Below, piece by piece: positions 1 to 8,873 of a stretch of DNA of 64,000 bases (its first letter is position 1; every line of letters begins with the position of its first letter). Made by a program: the position numbers and the translations under genes. Source of the DNA: RYN-230 sp036497945 (lineage in GTDB: Bacteria > Actinomycetota > Actinomycetes > Streptosporangiales > Streptosporangiaceae); contig DASXIN010000135.1 of the NCBI GenBank assembly GCA_036497945.1, positions 1 to 64,000 of the forward strand, in the 5' to 3' direction. A model generated the notes under the pieces. It was not told the DNA's origin, ran no database searches, and saw nothing but the letters and a program-made list of their open reading frames with translations.

Positions 1-1
1 G

Positions 2-205
2 ATCACCCCGTACAAGGGCCGCGGCAAGCCCGCTTCCCAGAAGGACGCCAACCGCGCCCACGCCAGGCTGCGCAGCCCAGGTGAGCGCGCCAACGCCCAG
101 CTCAAGACCTGGCGCATCCTGCGCAAGCTCCGCTGCTGCCCCTGGAAAGCCGGGCAGCTGGCCAAGGCCATCCACGTCCTTCAAACCCGCGAGATCGAAG
201 GATGA
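2..205 (+). mobile_element. IS transposase, C-terminal end (5' truncated by window)
   Basis: The window opens inside a reading frame that ends in a stop at 203-205. The 67 visible residues include ITPYKGRGKP, GERANAQLKTWRILRKL and a basic C-terminus. The pattern (…R..GE..NAQLK.WR.LR.L..) is that of the C-terminal end of actinobacterial IS5-like DDE transposases, where the Glu of GERANA is the last catalytic acid. No terminal inverted repeat is evident in the bases after the stop, so I cannot place the element boundary. Inference: a full or degraded insertion sequence extends to the left of the window. Confidence 0.7.
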
Positions 206-538
206 AAAGCGTTCACTCCTCAGCCACGCGACGATGAGCCGGCCTGGATTCCTGCTATATCCGGTTGCCTACGACTTGCCGGTGTCACGGGATGAGATCT
301 GCTGGGCCAGGCGAATCCGCGGTCCCGCAAGCCTGGCCTCAACCGGGAGCCGACCTGACCTACGTGGACAAGGACCCGGCACCGAGAGCCGGTACCATCA
401 AGGTGGCAAGCAGGACTTTCGGACCAGTCAGTCGGCCGTGCTGCCGCACAGCGTGTTGTTCCCGCGTCAAGCGGACGGAGCACTGGCCTGACCCTCTCAC
501 CCGGCACCGTCGCCATCCCGAACCGAAGCACACGTGCC
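206..538. other. Intergenic, no convincing gene
   Basis: The stretch between the transposase end and glgX has several overlapping open frames of GC-rich type, none with family-like sequence or a good ribosome site. I see no clear promoter hexamers or hairpin. The right end of the IS element and the glgX promoter should lie here. Confidence 0.5.
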
Positions 539-2689
539 ATGACTGATGTTGTGCCGCCCGGTGCGGGCGGAGAACAGGACTCAGCCCAGATGAGCGAGGC
601 CATCGAAACCTGGCCAGGTCGTTCCTACCCCCTCGGCGCGGCTTACGACGGTGCCGGGACGAACTTTTCGCTGTTCTCCGAGGTCGCAGAAGGCGTCGAG
701 CTCTGCCTCTTCGACGACGACGGGGGCGAGCAGCGGGTCGTGCTCGAGGAGGTCGAAGCCTTCTGCTGGCATGCCTACCTGCCGAAGGTGACGCCCGGGC
801 AGCGCTATGGCTACCGGGTGAGCGGGCCGTGGGCGCCGGACAAGGGCCAGCGCTGCAACCCTGCGAAGCTGCTTCTTGACCCTTACGCGAAAGCGATCGA
901 AGGCCAGGTCGACTGGGATCAGGCCTGCTTCCCGTACACCTTCGGTGACGACACCTCACGCAACGACGACGACAGCGCTGCTCATGTGCCGAAGGCAGTG
1001 GTCCATAACCCGTATTTCGACTGGCGGAACGACCGGCCCCCGGATGTCCCGCTCCAGGAGTCGGTCATCTACGAACTGCACGTCAAGGGCTTCACCGCCA
1101 GGCACCCCGGCATCCCCAAGGCGCAGCGGGGAACCTATTCTGGTCTGGCCCACCCCGCCGCAGTCGAATACCTTACCAGGCTCGGCATCACCGCGGTGGA
1201 GCTGCTCCCCGTCCATCAGTTCGTTCACGATGCCCATCTGGTTGAGCGGGGGCTGCGGAACTACTGGGGTTACAACTCGATCGGCTTTCTGGCCCCGCAC
1301 AATGAATACTCCGCCAGCGGCCAGAGGGGCGAGCAGGTCGCCGAGTTCAAGGCGATGGTCCGGACGCTGCACGAGGCCGGTATCGAGGTCATCCTCGATG
1401 TTGTCTACAACCACACGGCTGAGGGCAGTCATTTGGGCCCAGTTCTTTCGATGAAAGGAATTGACAACGCAGCCTATTACCGCCTCGTTGCCGACGATCG
1501 GCGCTTCTATTACGACACGACAGGGACGGGGAATAGCCTGAACGTGCGGCACCCGCACACCCTTCAGCTCATTATGGACTCGCTGCGCTACTGGGTGACT
1601 CAAATGCACGTCGATGGGTTCCGTTTCGACCTCGCCGCCACTCTGGCCCGCCAGTTCCACGAGGTTGATCGTCTCGCTGCCTTTTTCGACCTCATTCAGC
1701 AAGACCCGATCGTGTCACAGGTCAAGCTCATCGCCGAGCCATGGGACCTCGGCGAAGGTGGCTACCAAGTGGGCAACTTCCCCGCCCTGTGGTCGGAGTG
1801 GAACGGCCGTTACCGCGATACCGTGCGGGACTTCTGGCGAGGGGAGCCCGCCACCCTCGGCGAGTTCGCCAGCCGCCTGACGGGTAGTTCCGACCTCTAC
1901 CAAGCCGACACCCGTCACCCAGGGGCCAGCGTCAACTTCGTCACAGCCCACGACGGATTCACTTTGCGCGACCTGGTCTCCTATAACAAGAAGCACAACG
2001 ACGCCAACGGGGAAGGCGGCGCCGACGGCGAGAGCCACAATCGCTCGTGGAACTGCGGCGCCGAGGGCGGCACAGACGACCAAGCCATCCTCGGGTTGCG
2101 ACGGAAGCAGCAGCACAACTTCCTGGCGACCCTGCTGCTCTCCCAGGGAGCCACCATGCTGCTGGGCGGGGACGAGTCCGGGCGGACCCAGGGCGGGAAC
2201 AACAACGCCTACTGCCAGGACAACGAGATCTCGTGGCAAGACTGGGGACGGATCGACGAGGAGCTGCTTGGCTTCGCCCGCGACCTCATCACTTTGCGAC
2301 GGGAGCATCCCGTGCTGCGTCGACGGCGCTACGCCCAGGGCCATGCTGACCGAGGCTCAGTCGAGCTTGGCTGGTGCAAGACCGACGGGTCCGAAATGAG
2401 CGATGAGGACTGGGACGCCGGGCTTGCCCTGCGGGTCGGCCTCTTCCTCAACGGCGAGGCGATCGCAGACCGTGACCGTCGTGGTCAGCGGGTGACTGAC
2501 GATTCCTTCCTGCTGCTGTTCAACGCCCATCACAGGGCCATCAAGTGGACGCTACCCAGACAATGGGCTGAGTGGTGGGAACCGATTTTTGACACCTCGG
2601 CCCTCGGCCGGCGGAGGAAAGCCATCAAATGCGGCCAGGCTCGTCTGGTGGCTGGGCGATCCGTCGTAGTCCTCCGGCGACAGGGGTAA
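539..2689 (+). CDS. glgX: Glycogen debranching enzyme GlgX (GH13)
   Basis: Predicted to hydrolyse alpha-1,6 branch points of glycogen limit dextrins in the cytoplasm. An N-terminal CBM48/isoamylase early-set domain (about residues 20-130, PLGAAYDGAGTNFSLFSE) is followed by a GH13 barrel. The catalytic Asp sits in GFRFDLA near residue 365, the acid/base Glu in AEPWDLG near residue 400, and the third acid in TAHDGF near residue 470. Length (716 aa) is normal for the family. The start is uncertain: ATG 539 has a weak ribosome site, and ATG 590 gives the more family-like N-terminus MSEAIETWPGRSYPLG. It lies next to a CBM48 mini-protein and glgB, so this is a glycogen turnover neighbourhood. Confidence 0.95.
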   Translation: MTDVVPPGAGGEQDSAQMSEAIETWPGRSYPLGAAYDGAGTNFSLFSEVAEGVELCLFDDDGGEQRVVLEEVEAFCWHAYLPKVTPGQRYGYRVSGPWAPDKGQRCNPAKLLLDPYAKAIEGQVDWDQACFPYTFGDDTSRNDDDSAAHVPKAVVHNPYFDWRNDRPPDVPLQESVIYELHVKGFTARHPGIPKAQRGTYSGLAHPAAVEYLTRLGITAVELLPVHQFVHDAHLVERGLRNYWGYNSIGFLAPHNEYSASGQRGEQVAEFKAMVRTLHEAGIEVILDVVYNHTAEGSHLGPVLSMKGIDNAAYYRLVADDRRFYYDTTGTGNSLNVRHPHTLQLIMDSLRYWVTQMHVDGFRFDLAATLARQFHEVDRLAAFFDLIQQDPIVSQVKLIAEPWDLGEGGYQVGNFPALWSEWNGRYRDTVRDFWRGEPATLGEFASRLTGSSDLYQADTRHPGASVNFVTAHDGFTLRDLVSYNKKHNDANGEGGADGESHNRSWNCGAEGGTDDQAILGLRRKQQHNFLATLLLSQGATMLLGGDESGRTQGGNNNAYCQDNEISWQDWGRIDEELLGFARDLITLRREHPVLRRRRYAQGHADRGSVELGWCKTDGSEMSDEDWDAGLALRVGLFLNGEAIADRDRRGQRVTDDSFLLLFNAHHRAIKWTLPRQWAEWWEPIFDTSALGRRRKAIKCGQARLVAGRSVVVLRRQG

Positions 2690-3070
2690 TCCCGGGGGCC
2701 GCAGGCAGGGTCCGGCCCAGCCAGGTGCTCCTGACTAACGCATTTCCCGAATCGGGTGCGGGAGTTCTTGCGCGGGGCAGTTGCCCCAGCCATCGCCCTG
2801 AAACCGCCCGGAGCGCCGACACCATGCGCACAGACTCCTCTCCAGCCCCTCAGCCCTCCGTGCGGCGTGCGGCGTGCCCGAGCCACCGTTCTGCGCGGCC
2901 GCCGCATCGCCGCTCTAACTGATCCCGAACGGAACAATATGCACGTGGCAACCCCTGTGGCCGACGTGCCTGACCAGCTGGATGTGTCGTGGAAGGCTCC
3001 TTGACCTTGCGCACAAGTCCGGCATAATCGGCCTGGTCAGGATAGTTGAGCGCCGGAGTGGAGAGAGCAG
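2690..3070 (+). other. Intergenic between glgX and CBM48 gene
   Basis: No convincing gene is seen in this gap. The last part holds a promoter for the downstream small gene (separate entry). The rest has no feature I can support. Confidence 0.5.
3001..3028 (+). promoter_or_regulatory. Putative sigma-70-type promoter for CBM48 gene
   Basis: TTGACC (-35-like) and CATAAT (-10-like) are separated by 16 bases. This puts transcription start about 35 bases before the TTG start codon. The match to the vegetative actinobacterial consensus is good in a very GC-rich background, but it is a sequence match only. Confidence 0.5.
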
Positions 3071-3352
3071 TTGATCAAGACAACCAAGCCCGGCCGTGAC
3101 GGTACTGTCCGCGTTACCTTCGCACTGCCCGCCGATGAGCCCTACAGGGCTGTGTCCGTGGTGGGTGATTTCAACGACTGGAATCCCTTCGCCCATCCAC
3201 TGCGGCGGCGGGCGAACGGCACACGCAGCGCCGCGGTGACCGTCCCGGCCGGCAGCATGCTGCGCTTCCGTTACCTCGCCGAGGGCGGGGTTTGGTTCGA
3301 CGACGAAACCGCCCCCGCACGGGATGGCCAGGGCGGCAGCATCGGAGTCTAA
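3071..3352 (+). CDS. Stand-alone CBM48 / isoamylase early-set domain protein
   Basis: A 93-residue protein that is essentially one glycogen-binding CBM48/AMPK-beta-like domain. The signature VSVVGDFNDWNPFAHPLRRR is followed by MLRFRYLAEGGVWFDDE, the usual last strands of the fold. The start codon is TTG with GGAGAG upstream, and a promoter-like sequence lies 45-70 bases before it. There is no catalytic domain. Its position between glgX and convergent glgB suggests a glycogen-targeting or regulatory accessory role (inference). Such one-domain proteins occur in actinomycetes, but I know of no settled function. Confidence 0.8.
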   Translation: MIKTTKPGRDGTVRVTFALPADEPYRAVSVVGDFNDWNPFAHPLRRRANGTRSAAVTVPAGSMLRFRYLAEGGVWFDDETAPARDGQGGSIGV

Positions 3353-3452
3353 TTCCGGGCCGCTAGGCCGGATCGGGGTAGTCAAGCGGCACGCCGGCGG
3401 GTTGCCGGGCCGGGACTGGGCCGCCAGCCCATGTTGCTGGGGCTGGTGTGGC

Positions 3453-5684
3453 TTACCGGTTGGTCTCCGGCTCGTGGGCGAGCCACAGGACGCCCAGGGG
3501 CGGCAGCGTGAGCGTGGCGGAGTAGCCGAGGTCGTTCCAGCTGGTGGGCTCGGCGGTGACGGCACCGGCGAGGGTGTTGCTGCCACCGAACTTCGCGTTG
3601 TCGGAGTTGAGGATTTCCGCCCAGCGCCCCGGTTGCGGGAGCCCGATGCGGTAGTCATGGCGGGGCACTGGCGTGAGATTCGCGACGCAGGCGATGGGGC
3701 GCCCACCCGTGATCGGGAATCTGAGAAACGACAGCACGCTGTTTTCTGAGTCGTTGGGGTTGATCCAGCGGAAACCGGGCCAGTCGAAGTCCTGCTCCCA
3801 CAATGCGGGCTCGTGGCGGTAGACGGTGTTGAGCGCGCGGACTAGCGCCTGCACTCCGGCGTGCTCAGGGTAGTCAAGCAGGTGCCAATCGAGGCTGCTG
3901 TCATGCCGCCACTCGTCGTTCTGCGCGATCTCGCCGCCCATGAACAAAAGCGGCCGGCCGGGATGTGCCCACATCCAGGCCAGCAACGCGCGCAGGTTCG
4001 CGAACTGCTGCCACCGGTCCCCGGGCATCTTGCCGAGCAGCGAGCCCTTTCCGTGTGCGACCTCGTCGTGGCTCAGCGGCAGTATGAAGTTCTCGGTGAA
4101 GGCGTACAGCAGGGCGAACGTGAGTTCGTGATGGTGGTAGCGCCGGTGTACCGGATCCTTGGCGAAATAAACCAAGCTGTCGTGCATCCACCCCATATTC
4201 CATTTGAACCCGAAACCGAGCCCACCCAGGTACGTGGGGCGGGAGACAGCCGGCCAGGAGGTGGACTCCTCGGCGACCAGCATGACCGAGGGATGGTGGC
4301 CGTATACCACTTCGTTGGATTCCTTGATGAAGTCGATGGCTTCCAGGTTTTCCCGGCCGCCGAACCGGTTGGTGACCCACTCGCCCTCTTTGCGCGAATA
4401 GTCCAGGTAGAGCATCGAGGCGACCGCGTCCACGCGCAGGCCATCGACATGGAACTCCTCGATCCAGAACAGCGCGTTCGCGAGCAGGAAGTTCCGGACC
4501 TCGTGCCGCCCGTAGTTGAACACCAGCGTGCCCCAGTCGGGGTGTTCGCCCAGGCGGGGGTCGGCGTGCTCGTACAGCGCCGTGCCGTCGAAGCGCGCCA
4601 GCGCCCAGTCGTCCTTGGGGAAATGCCCGGCGACCCAGTCGACGAGAACGCCGATGCCTGCCTGATGCAACCGGTCGACCAGATAGCGGAAGTCGTCGGG
4701 GGTCCCGTGCCGTGCCGTCGGCGCGTAGAACCCGGTCACCTGATAACCCCAGGAACCGGAGAACGGGTGCTCCGCGATCGGGAGGAACTCAACGTGGGTG
4801 AAGCCGAGGTCGCTGAGGTACCCAGGCAGGGCCTCAGCCGCCTCGCGGTAGGTCAGGGGCCGCCACCCGCCGTCGGCGTCCTGGGCCAGCCGCCACGAGC
4901 CCAGGTGGCACTCATAGACCGACACCGGGGCATGCAGCAGGTTGGCGGTTTCCTGGCCGGCGAACCATGCTGCGTCCTGCCACTCGTACCTGCTCTGGAT
5001 GACCACACTGGCCGTCGCCGGCGGGACCTCGGCGGCGAAGGCGAACGGGTCCGCCCGCAGACTCACCTGCCCGTGCTGGCTCACCACCTCGAACTTGTAG
5101 CGAGCGCCCGGGCCGACCCCAGGCAGGAAGATCTCCCAGACCCCGGAACTGCCCAGCACCCTCATCGGCTGAACGCGGCCATCCCAGCCGTTGAAGTCAC
5201 CAACAACCCGTACCGCCTGGGCGCTAGGCGCCCACACCGCGAACGACGTGCCAGGCGTCCCCTGATGCACTCGCACCTGCGCCCCGAGATGCCGCCACAA
5301 CCCCTCGTGCCGGCCCTCCGCCAGCAAGTGAAGGTCAAGCTGCCCGAGCGTGGGCCAATACCGGTAGGGATCATCGACCACCACCACGACCCCATCTGGA
5401 TAAGTCACTTCCAGCCGGTAATCCGGGCTCCCACGCCTCTCCAACACCCCGGTGAACACCCCAGCAGGATGCACGCAGCGCATCTCGATCCGCTGCTCAC
5501 CGGCGATGATGACCATACCGGCCGCGTCAGGACGCCACCCGCGGATGACCACCCAGTCGCGGCCGTCACCGTCCCGCACAGGGTGAGCGCCCAGCAGGCT
5601 GTGCGGATCGTGATGCAGACCAGTGACCAAGCGCTCGAGATCCGCGTCGTCCACCGTCAGGAAGAAATCAGCCGGTGTGCTCAT
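3453..5684 (-). CDS. glgB: 1,4-alpha-glucan branching enzyme GlgB (GH13_9)
   Basis: Cleaves alpha-1,4 linkages and forms alpha-1,6 branches during glycogen synthesis. At 743 aa it is the long actinobacterial type with two N-terminal beta-domains: residues ~15-110 contain HHDPHSLLGAHPV, and the CBM48 at ~130-220 contains VRVVGDFNGWDGR. The GH13 barrel follows: nucleophile Asp in GLRVDAVASMLYLDYSR (~418), acid/base Glu in LVAEESTSWP (~468), and LSHDEVAHGKGSLLGKMPG (~540) with the third Asp. The protein ends in an all-beta C-domain. It is convergent with glgX and the CBM48 gene; no glgC, glgE or treS is visible here. Confidence 0.97.
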   Translation of the reverse strand: MSTPADFFLTVDDADLERLVTGLHHDPHSLLGAHPVRDGDGRDWVVIRGWRPDAAGMVIIAGEQRIEMRCVHPAGVFTGVLERRGSPDYRLEVTYPDGVVVVVDDPYRYWPTLGQLDLHLLAEGRHEGLWRHLGAQVRVHQGTPGTSFAVWAPSAQAVRVVGDFNGWDGRVQPMRVLGSSGVWEIFLPGVGPGARYKFEVVSQHGQVSLRADPFAFAAEVPPATASVVIQSRYEWQDAAWFAGQETANLLHAPVSVYECHLGSWRLAQDADGGWRPLTYREAAEALPGYLSDLGFTHVEFLPIAEHPFSGSWGYQVTGFYAPTARHGTPDDFRYLVDRLHQAGIGVLVDWVAGHFPKDDWALARFDGTALYEHADPRLGEHPDWGTLVFNYGRHEVRNFLLANALFWIEEFHVDGLRVDAVASMLYLDYSRKEGEWVTNRFGGRENLEAIDFIKESNEVVYGHHPSVMLVAEESTSWPAVSRPTYLGGLGFGFKWNMGWMHDSLVYFAKDPVHRRYHHHELTFALLYAFTENFILPLSHDEVAHGKGSLLGKMPGDRWQQFANLRALLAWMWAHPGRPLLFMGGEIAQNDEWRHDSSLDWHLLDYPEHAGVQALVRALNTVYRHEPALWEQDFDWPGFRWINPNDSENSVLSFLRFPITGGRPIACVANLTPVPRHDYRIGLPQPGRWAEILNSDNAKFGGSNTLAGAVTAEPTSWNDLGYSATLTLPPLGVLWLAHEPETNR

Positions 5685-6068
5685 ACTGGGCCCCCTTCAC
5701 CACGGCGACCTCAGGCGAACGCCGACACCCCCAGTCTGCACGCCCGGCCCTGACCACAGCATCACCCAGCCACCGATCGCAGAAGACAGGGCTCAACCGC
5801 ACCAATCTCGCATGGCCCATGCTGGACCGGCAGGTCCTTACCGCCCCAGGAAGACGGCCCCACGCCGACTGCGTCGAGTGCACGCGAATCGGAAACCGCG
5901 GCCGTGCAAGCCAGAACTCAACCACCGCTCAACCACGCGCGGCAGCACACCGCGGTCGCGGGCAACCGCTCCCCACTCCCGGCTGAACGCTGACCTGGCC
6001 GAACGGTCATCAGCGCGGACGGGCCCCGAACCGCGGACGGCTTCCCAAGACCGCTCCCGCAACGCACG
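5685..6068. other. Intergenic, no convincing gene
   Basis: Between glgB and the tRNA region there are only overlapping low-information frames without family resemblance. The glgB promoter should be here on the minus strand, but I see no strong hexamer pair. Confidence 0.45.
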
Positions 6069-6093
6069 AGACCCGGCCCACTGGACCGGGTCT
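6069..6093 (-). terminator. Hairpin downstream of tRNA-Tyr
   Basis: An inverted repeat of 11 + 11 bases with a 3-base loop (arms AGACCCGG… / …CCGGGTCT, one wobble pair) lies about 20 bases after the tRNA 3' end. There is no U-tract, as is common in high-GC actinomycetes. It is likely the tRNA transcript terminator. Confidence 0.55.
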
Positions 6094-6111
6094 GACCTGC
6101 GAGTTTGATAG

Positions 6112-6193
6112 TGGCAGGTGTTGGGTTCGAACCAACGTAGGCTAAGCCGACGGTTTTACAGACCGCTCCCTTTGGCCACTCGGGCAACCTGCC
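6112..6193 (-). tRNA. tRNA-Tyr (anticodon GTA)
   Basis: The minus strand folds as a long-variable-arm (class II) tRNA. Acceptor GGCAGGT pairs with ACCTGCC, followed by discriminator A. The anticodon stem-loop GGTCTGTAAAACC gives GTA, and the T-arm has GGTTCGAACC. The 3' CCA is not encoded. Length is 82 nt. An inverted repeat (GCCGTC CGA GACGGC) lies immediately upstream of the 5' end and a hairpin follows the 3' end. Confidence 0.93.
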
Positions 6194-6384
6194 TAGTGCC
6201 GTCCGAGACGGCTCAGTGAAGGATAGCGGACGGCGCAGGTCCCTGTTGCACGGGATTGCGGCCCGACCTGTGGTCCAGCCGCCCTCCGGGCACGCCGCTA
6301 CGCGGAGCGGGCCCCGCCGCCAAGTCCCGTGGGGCGCAGTAGCCTCATGACCCGACGTCACAGCCAAGGGGAAGGAGCCGGCGC

Positions 6385-6876
6385 ATGGCGGACAGCAGCT
6401 TCGACATCGTGAGCAAGATCGACAAGCAGGAAGTCGACAACGCGATCAACCAGACCACCAAGGAGATATCGACTCGATTCGATTTCCGTGGCGTGGGTGC
6501 CTCCATCACCCGGTCAGGGGATCATGCGATCGAGATCCGGGCCAACAGCGAAGGACGGGCCAGCGCGGTATTGGACCTGTTCAAGGACAAGCTGGTCCGG
6601 CGGCAAGTCTCGTTGAAGGTCCTGGACGCGGGAGACCCGAAGCTGTCTGGCAAGGAGTACCGGATAGCCGTCGCCCTCAAGGAGGGCATCTCCCAGGAGG
6701 ACTCCAAGAAGATCAGCAAGATCATCAGGGATGAGGGGCCGAAAGGCGTCCGGGCTCAGGTCCAGGGCGAGGAACTGCGCGTGTCCTCCAAGAAGAAGGA
6801 TGATCTGCAGGCCGTGATCTCATTGGTCAAGGGCAAGGACCTGAATCTGGCCCTACAGTTCGTCAACTTCCGCTGA
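6385..6876 (+). CDS. YajQ-family nucleotide-binding protein
   Basis: A 163-residue protein matching the YajQ/DUF520 family along its full length: start MADSSFDIVSKIDKQEVDNA, middle ISTRFDFRG, then SQEDSKKISKIIRDEGPKGV and the terminal LNLALQFVNFR. Members have two RNP-like alpha/beta domains and bind nucleotides. Cyclic di-GMP binding is established for the Xanthomonas member, while in actinobacteria the role is not settled. The ATG is preceded by AAGGGGAAGGAGCC, a strong ribosome site. It is monocistronic and convergent with the nuoI-like gene. Confidence 0.93.
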   Translation: MADSSFDIVSKIDKQEVDNAINQTTKEISTRFDFRGVGASITRSGDHAIEIRANSEGRASAVLDLFKDKLVRRQVSLKVLDAGDPKLSGKEYRIAVALKEGISQEDSKKISKIIRDEGPKGVRAQVQGEELRVSSKKKDDLQAVISLVKGKDLNLALQFVNFR

Positions 6877-6959
6877 CGTCCGGCGCGCCCAACCCCTCAG
6901 CGACTCAGCGCGGTGGATTGTGCCTCACGGGCGGGGCACAACTCACCGCACTGATGCGG

Positions 6960-7466
6960 TTAAGGCGCGTTTCCGGCTTCGCTGGGCCCGGGCGTGCCAC
7001 CAGAACCGGGTCCGGGGCCACCGCCAGGCCCGTAGATCGCCTGCATTTCCTTAGCGACGGGCGCGCCGGGGTCGTGCGCGGGCGGGGGCGGCACGGTCCG
7101 CATCCACTCGCGCAGCCTCCCGCGCTCATGGGTCAGGTCCAGGATGTCCGTTTCGGCATAGCTGAACTCCGGCGACCAGAACAACGCGTCGTACGGGCAC
7201 ACCTCGATACATATCCCGCAGTACATACAGAGCGAGAAGTCGATCGCGAACCGGTCGAGGGCGTTACGGACCTGACGTCCGCCGCGCCGGGCGGGCGCGC
7301 CGGGTTCGGCCGGCACCGGTTCCTTGTGTGACTCGATGTAGATGCACCAGTCCGGGCACTCCCGGGCGCACAGCATGCAGACCGTGCAGTTCTCTTCGAG
7401 CAGCCCGATCACGCCGCGGCTGCGCGCAGGCAGGTCCGCGGCCGACTCCGCATCCACCAGGCTCAT
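6960..7466 (-). CDS. NuoI-like 2x[4Fe-4S] ferredoxin subunit (second copy)
   Basis: A 168-residue protein with two complete CxxCxxCxxxCP motifs: ENCTVCMLCARECP (Cys 27-37) and FSLCMYCGICIEVCPYDALFW about 50 residues later. This is the NuoI arrangement. The C-terminus is Pro/Gly-rich. ATG 7466 was chosen because it overlaps the nuoC-like stop (ATGA); the frame is open further upstream but without family-like sequence. It is the last gene of a nuoB-nuoC-nuoI mini-operon separate from the full operon at 28533-44566. It probably relays electrons between soluble donors and a NuoB/C partner (inference). It could also be a ferredoxin-type partner of KorAB. Confidence 0.82.
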   Translation of the reverse strand: MSLVDAESAADLPARSRGVIGLLEENCTVCMLCARECPDWCIYIESHKEPVPAEPGAPARRGGRQVRNALDRFAIDFSLCMYCGICIEVCPYDALFWSPEFSYAETDILDLTHERGRLREWMRTVPPPPAHDPGAPVAKEMQAIYGPGGGPGPGSGGTPGPSEAGNAP

Positions 7467-8026
7467 CCGGTCGGCCACCCGTCCGGAACCCCTGGCGGCG
7501 CGGCCCGGCGACGCCCGCGCACCGGCTGCCCCGGCTCGGCCGGCTCCCCCGGCTCTCTGGCCCCGGGCCACTCCTGGGCGGCCCGGGCGGCCAGCGCGAA
7601 GTCCTTGCGCAACGGGTGCCCCTCGAATCCTTCCGGCAGCAGCAGCGGGCCGAGCCCGGGGTGGCCGTCGAAGACCACGCCGAACATCTCGTGTGTCTCC
7701 CGCTCATGCCAGGCCGCACCCCGGTACACGCCGGTGGCGGTGGGCAGCCGGGGCTGGTCACCGGCCAGCACGGTACGCAGCAGCAGGTGGTGCCGCCCGG
7801 CCAGTGAGTACACATGGGCCAGCACAGCGACACCAGCCTCGGCCTCATCAACCGCGCTGAGCCAGTCGAAGAAGTCGCAGCCGAGCTGATCGCGGGCGAA
7901 CGCCACCAGCTCCAGCCACCCGGCAGCAGGCACCGTGGCCGTGACCAAACCCGGCCCGCCCGACAACTCGGCCACCGCCCGCAGTCCCGCCGACTCCACC
8001 AGGCCGACGATCTCCTCGCCGGTCAT
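7463..8026 (-). CDS. NuoC-like 30-kDa subunit (second copy)
   Basis: A 187-residue protein carrying the complex I 30-kDa signature HERETHEMFGVVFDGHPGLG and LRKDF near residue 110-145, preceded by the usual alpha/beta region (FFDWLSAVDE, VLAHVYSLAGRHHLLLRT). The last 45 residues are low-complexity Pro/Arg/Gly. It overlaps both neighbours by 4 nt, so the three genes are translationally coupled. No nuoD-like gene, the usual partner, accompanies it. Confidence 0.82.
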   Translation of the reverse strand: MTGEEIVGLVESAGLRAVAELSGGPGLVTATVPAAGWLELVAFARDQLGCDFFDWLSAVDEAEAGVAVLAHVYSLAGRHHLLLRTVLAGDQPRLPTATGVYRGAAWHERETHEMFGVVFDGHPGLGPLLLPEGFEGHPLRKDFALAARAAQEWPGAREPGEPAEPGQPVRGRRRAAPPGVPDGWPTG

Positions 8027-8532
8027 CGCACCGGCCCAGGTTGCCGCTGCTGCAGCAGCGTGTCCAAGCCGGCCAGCAGTGCTTCCGGCCGGGGCGGGCA
8101 GCCAGGCACGTAGAGGTCCACCGGGATGAACTGGTCCACGCCCTTGGTCACGCAGTAAGAGTCCCAGTACGGGCCGCCGCTGTTGGAGCAGGCGCCGAAG
8201 GACAATACGAACCTGGGTTCCGGCACTTGTTCAAAAGCCCGCAGCACGAGCGGCGCGAGCTTGTCGGTGACCGTGCCCGCCACCACGAACACATTCACCC
8301 CGGCCGAGGCCCCAGCCAAGGCGCCACCCGACGGCCCAGCCAAGGCTCCCCCCGGCGGCCCAGCGGAGGCTTCACCAGGCCCAACCCGGCTGAGCGCCGC
8401 CGCCACCTCCACGGCGCAGCAGGCCAGCCCGGCATCACAGATCCAGAGCGCGCAGCCCCGGCCCGCGTCAACGACCACCGGCAGGCCAGCAGCGCTCCCG
8501 GCACGTGGCGGGGGAAGATCCACAGCGGCCAC
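8023..8532 (-). CDS. NuoB-like 20-kDa [4Fe-4S] subunit (second copy, atypical)
   Basis: A 169-residue NuoB homologue. The N2-cluster ligands appear present: adjacent Cys 38-39 in AGLACCAVE, a Cys in LSFGACSNSGGPYW, and VPGCPPRPEALL near the end. The segment that normally reads RFGxE…SPRQADLMIVAG is replaced by a Gly/Ala/Pro repeat (PPGGALAGPSGGALAGASAG) before VNVFVVAG. The quinone-site arginine of normal NuoB is therefore lost. It is the first gene of the mini-operon and faces korA across a 340-bp promoter region. Function is uncertain. Confidence 0.8.
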   Translation of the reverse strand: MAAVDLPPPRAGSAAGLPVVVDAGRGCALWICDAGLACCAVEVAAALSRVGPGEASAGPPGGALAGPSGGALAGASAGVNVFVVAGTVTDKLAPLVLRAFEQVPEPRFVLSFGACSNSGGPYWDSYCVTKGVDQFIPVDLYVPGCPPRPEALLAGLDTLLQQRQPGPVR

Positions 8533-8873
8533 CGGCCCAGACTACCCGGCTGACCCGGAGCAGACCGAGGCCTGCAACCGCCTAGCCTGAACCGGCGGCG
8601 CCCGCCCGACGTCCTATGACATAGGGGGGACGGCCAGCACCGAGTGTCACACTTCCTGCGCGCGTCGCCACCCCGCCGGTTGGTCAACCGAATTAGTGTG
8701 AGATAGGTCACGACTTAGCCAGGAGCACTTGGACGTCGCCAGAGCGGCGGAACAGGCCTGTAACATTGAGACAATCCAAACTCAGCCCGGGCGCCGAGCG
8801 TGCCGGGTGCGGCGTTCGCTGGCCTCGCGCTGTCACAGCGCCTGGCTGCGGCGCGCGAGGAGGTCCTTCAACT
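8533..8873. promoter_or_regulatory. Divergent promoter region nuoB2 / korA
   Basis: The gap between the nuoB-like gene and korA holds three palindromes: CCTATGACATAGG (8613-8625), AGTGTCACACT (8643-8653) and TGTGAGATAGGTCACG (8697-8712). TTGGTC upstream of the third, with ATAGGT inside it, could be -35/-10 of korA. GAGGAGGT at 8857-8864 is the korA ribosome site. The arrangement suggests shared regulation of both transcripts. Confidence 0.5.
8697..8712 (+). promoter_or_regulatory. CRP/FNR-family-like operator
   Basis: TGTGA-N6-TCACG is one base from the symmetric CRP-family consensus TGTGA-N6-TCACA. It lies about 160 bases before the korA start and overlaps the putative -10. This is a sequence match only; the regulator is not in the window. 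Confidence 0.45.

Noticed and set aside
3861..5753. Long open frame (630 codons) opposite glgB
   Set aside because: It is the antisense shadow of a clear glgB gene; such frames are common when third positions are almost all G or C, and the protein has no family-like sequence.
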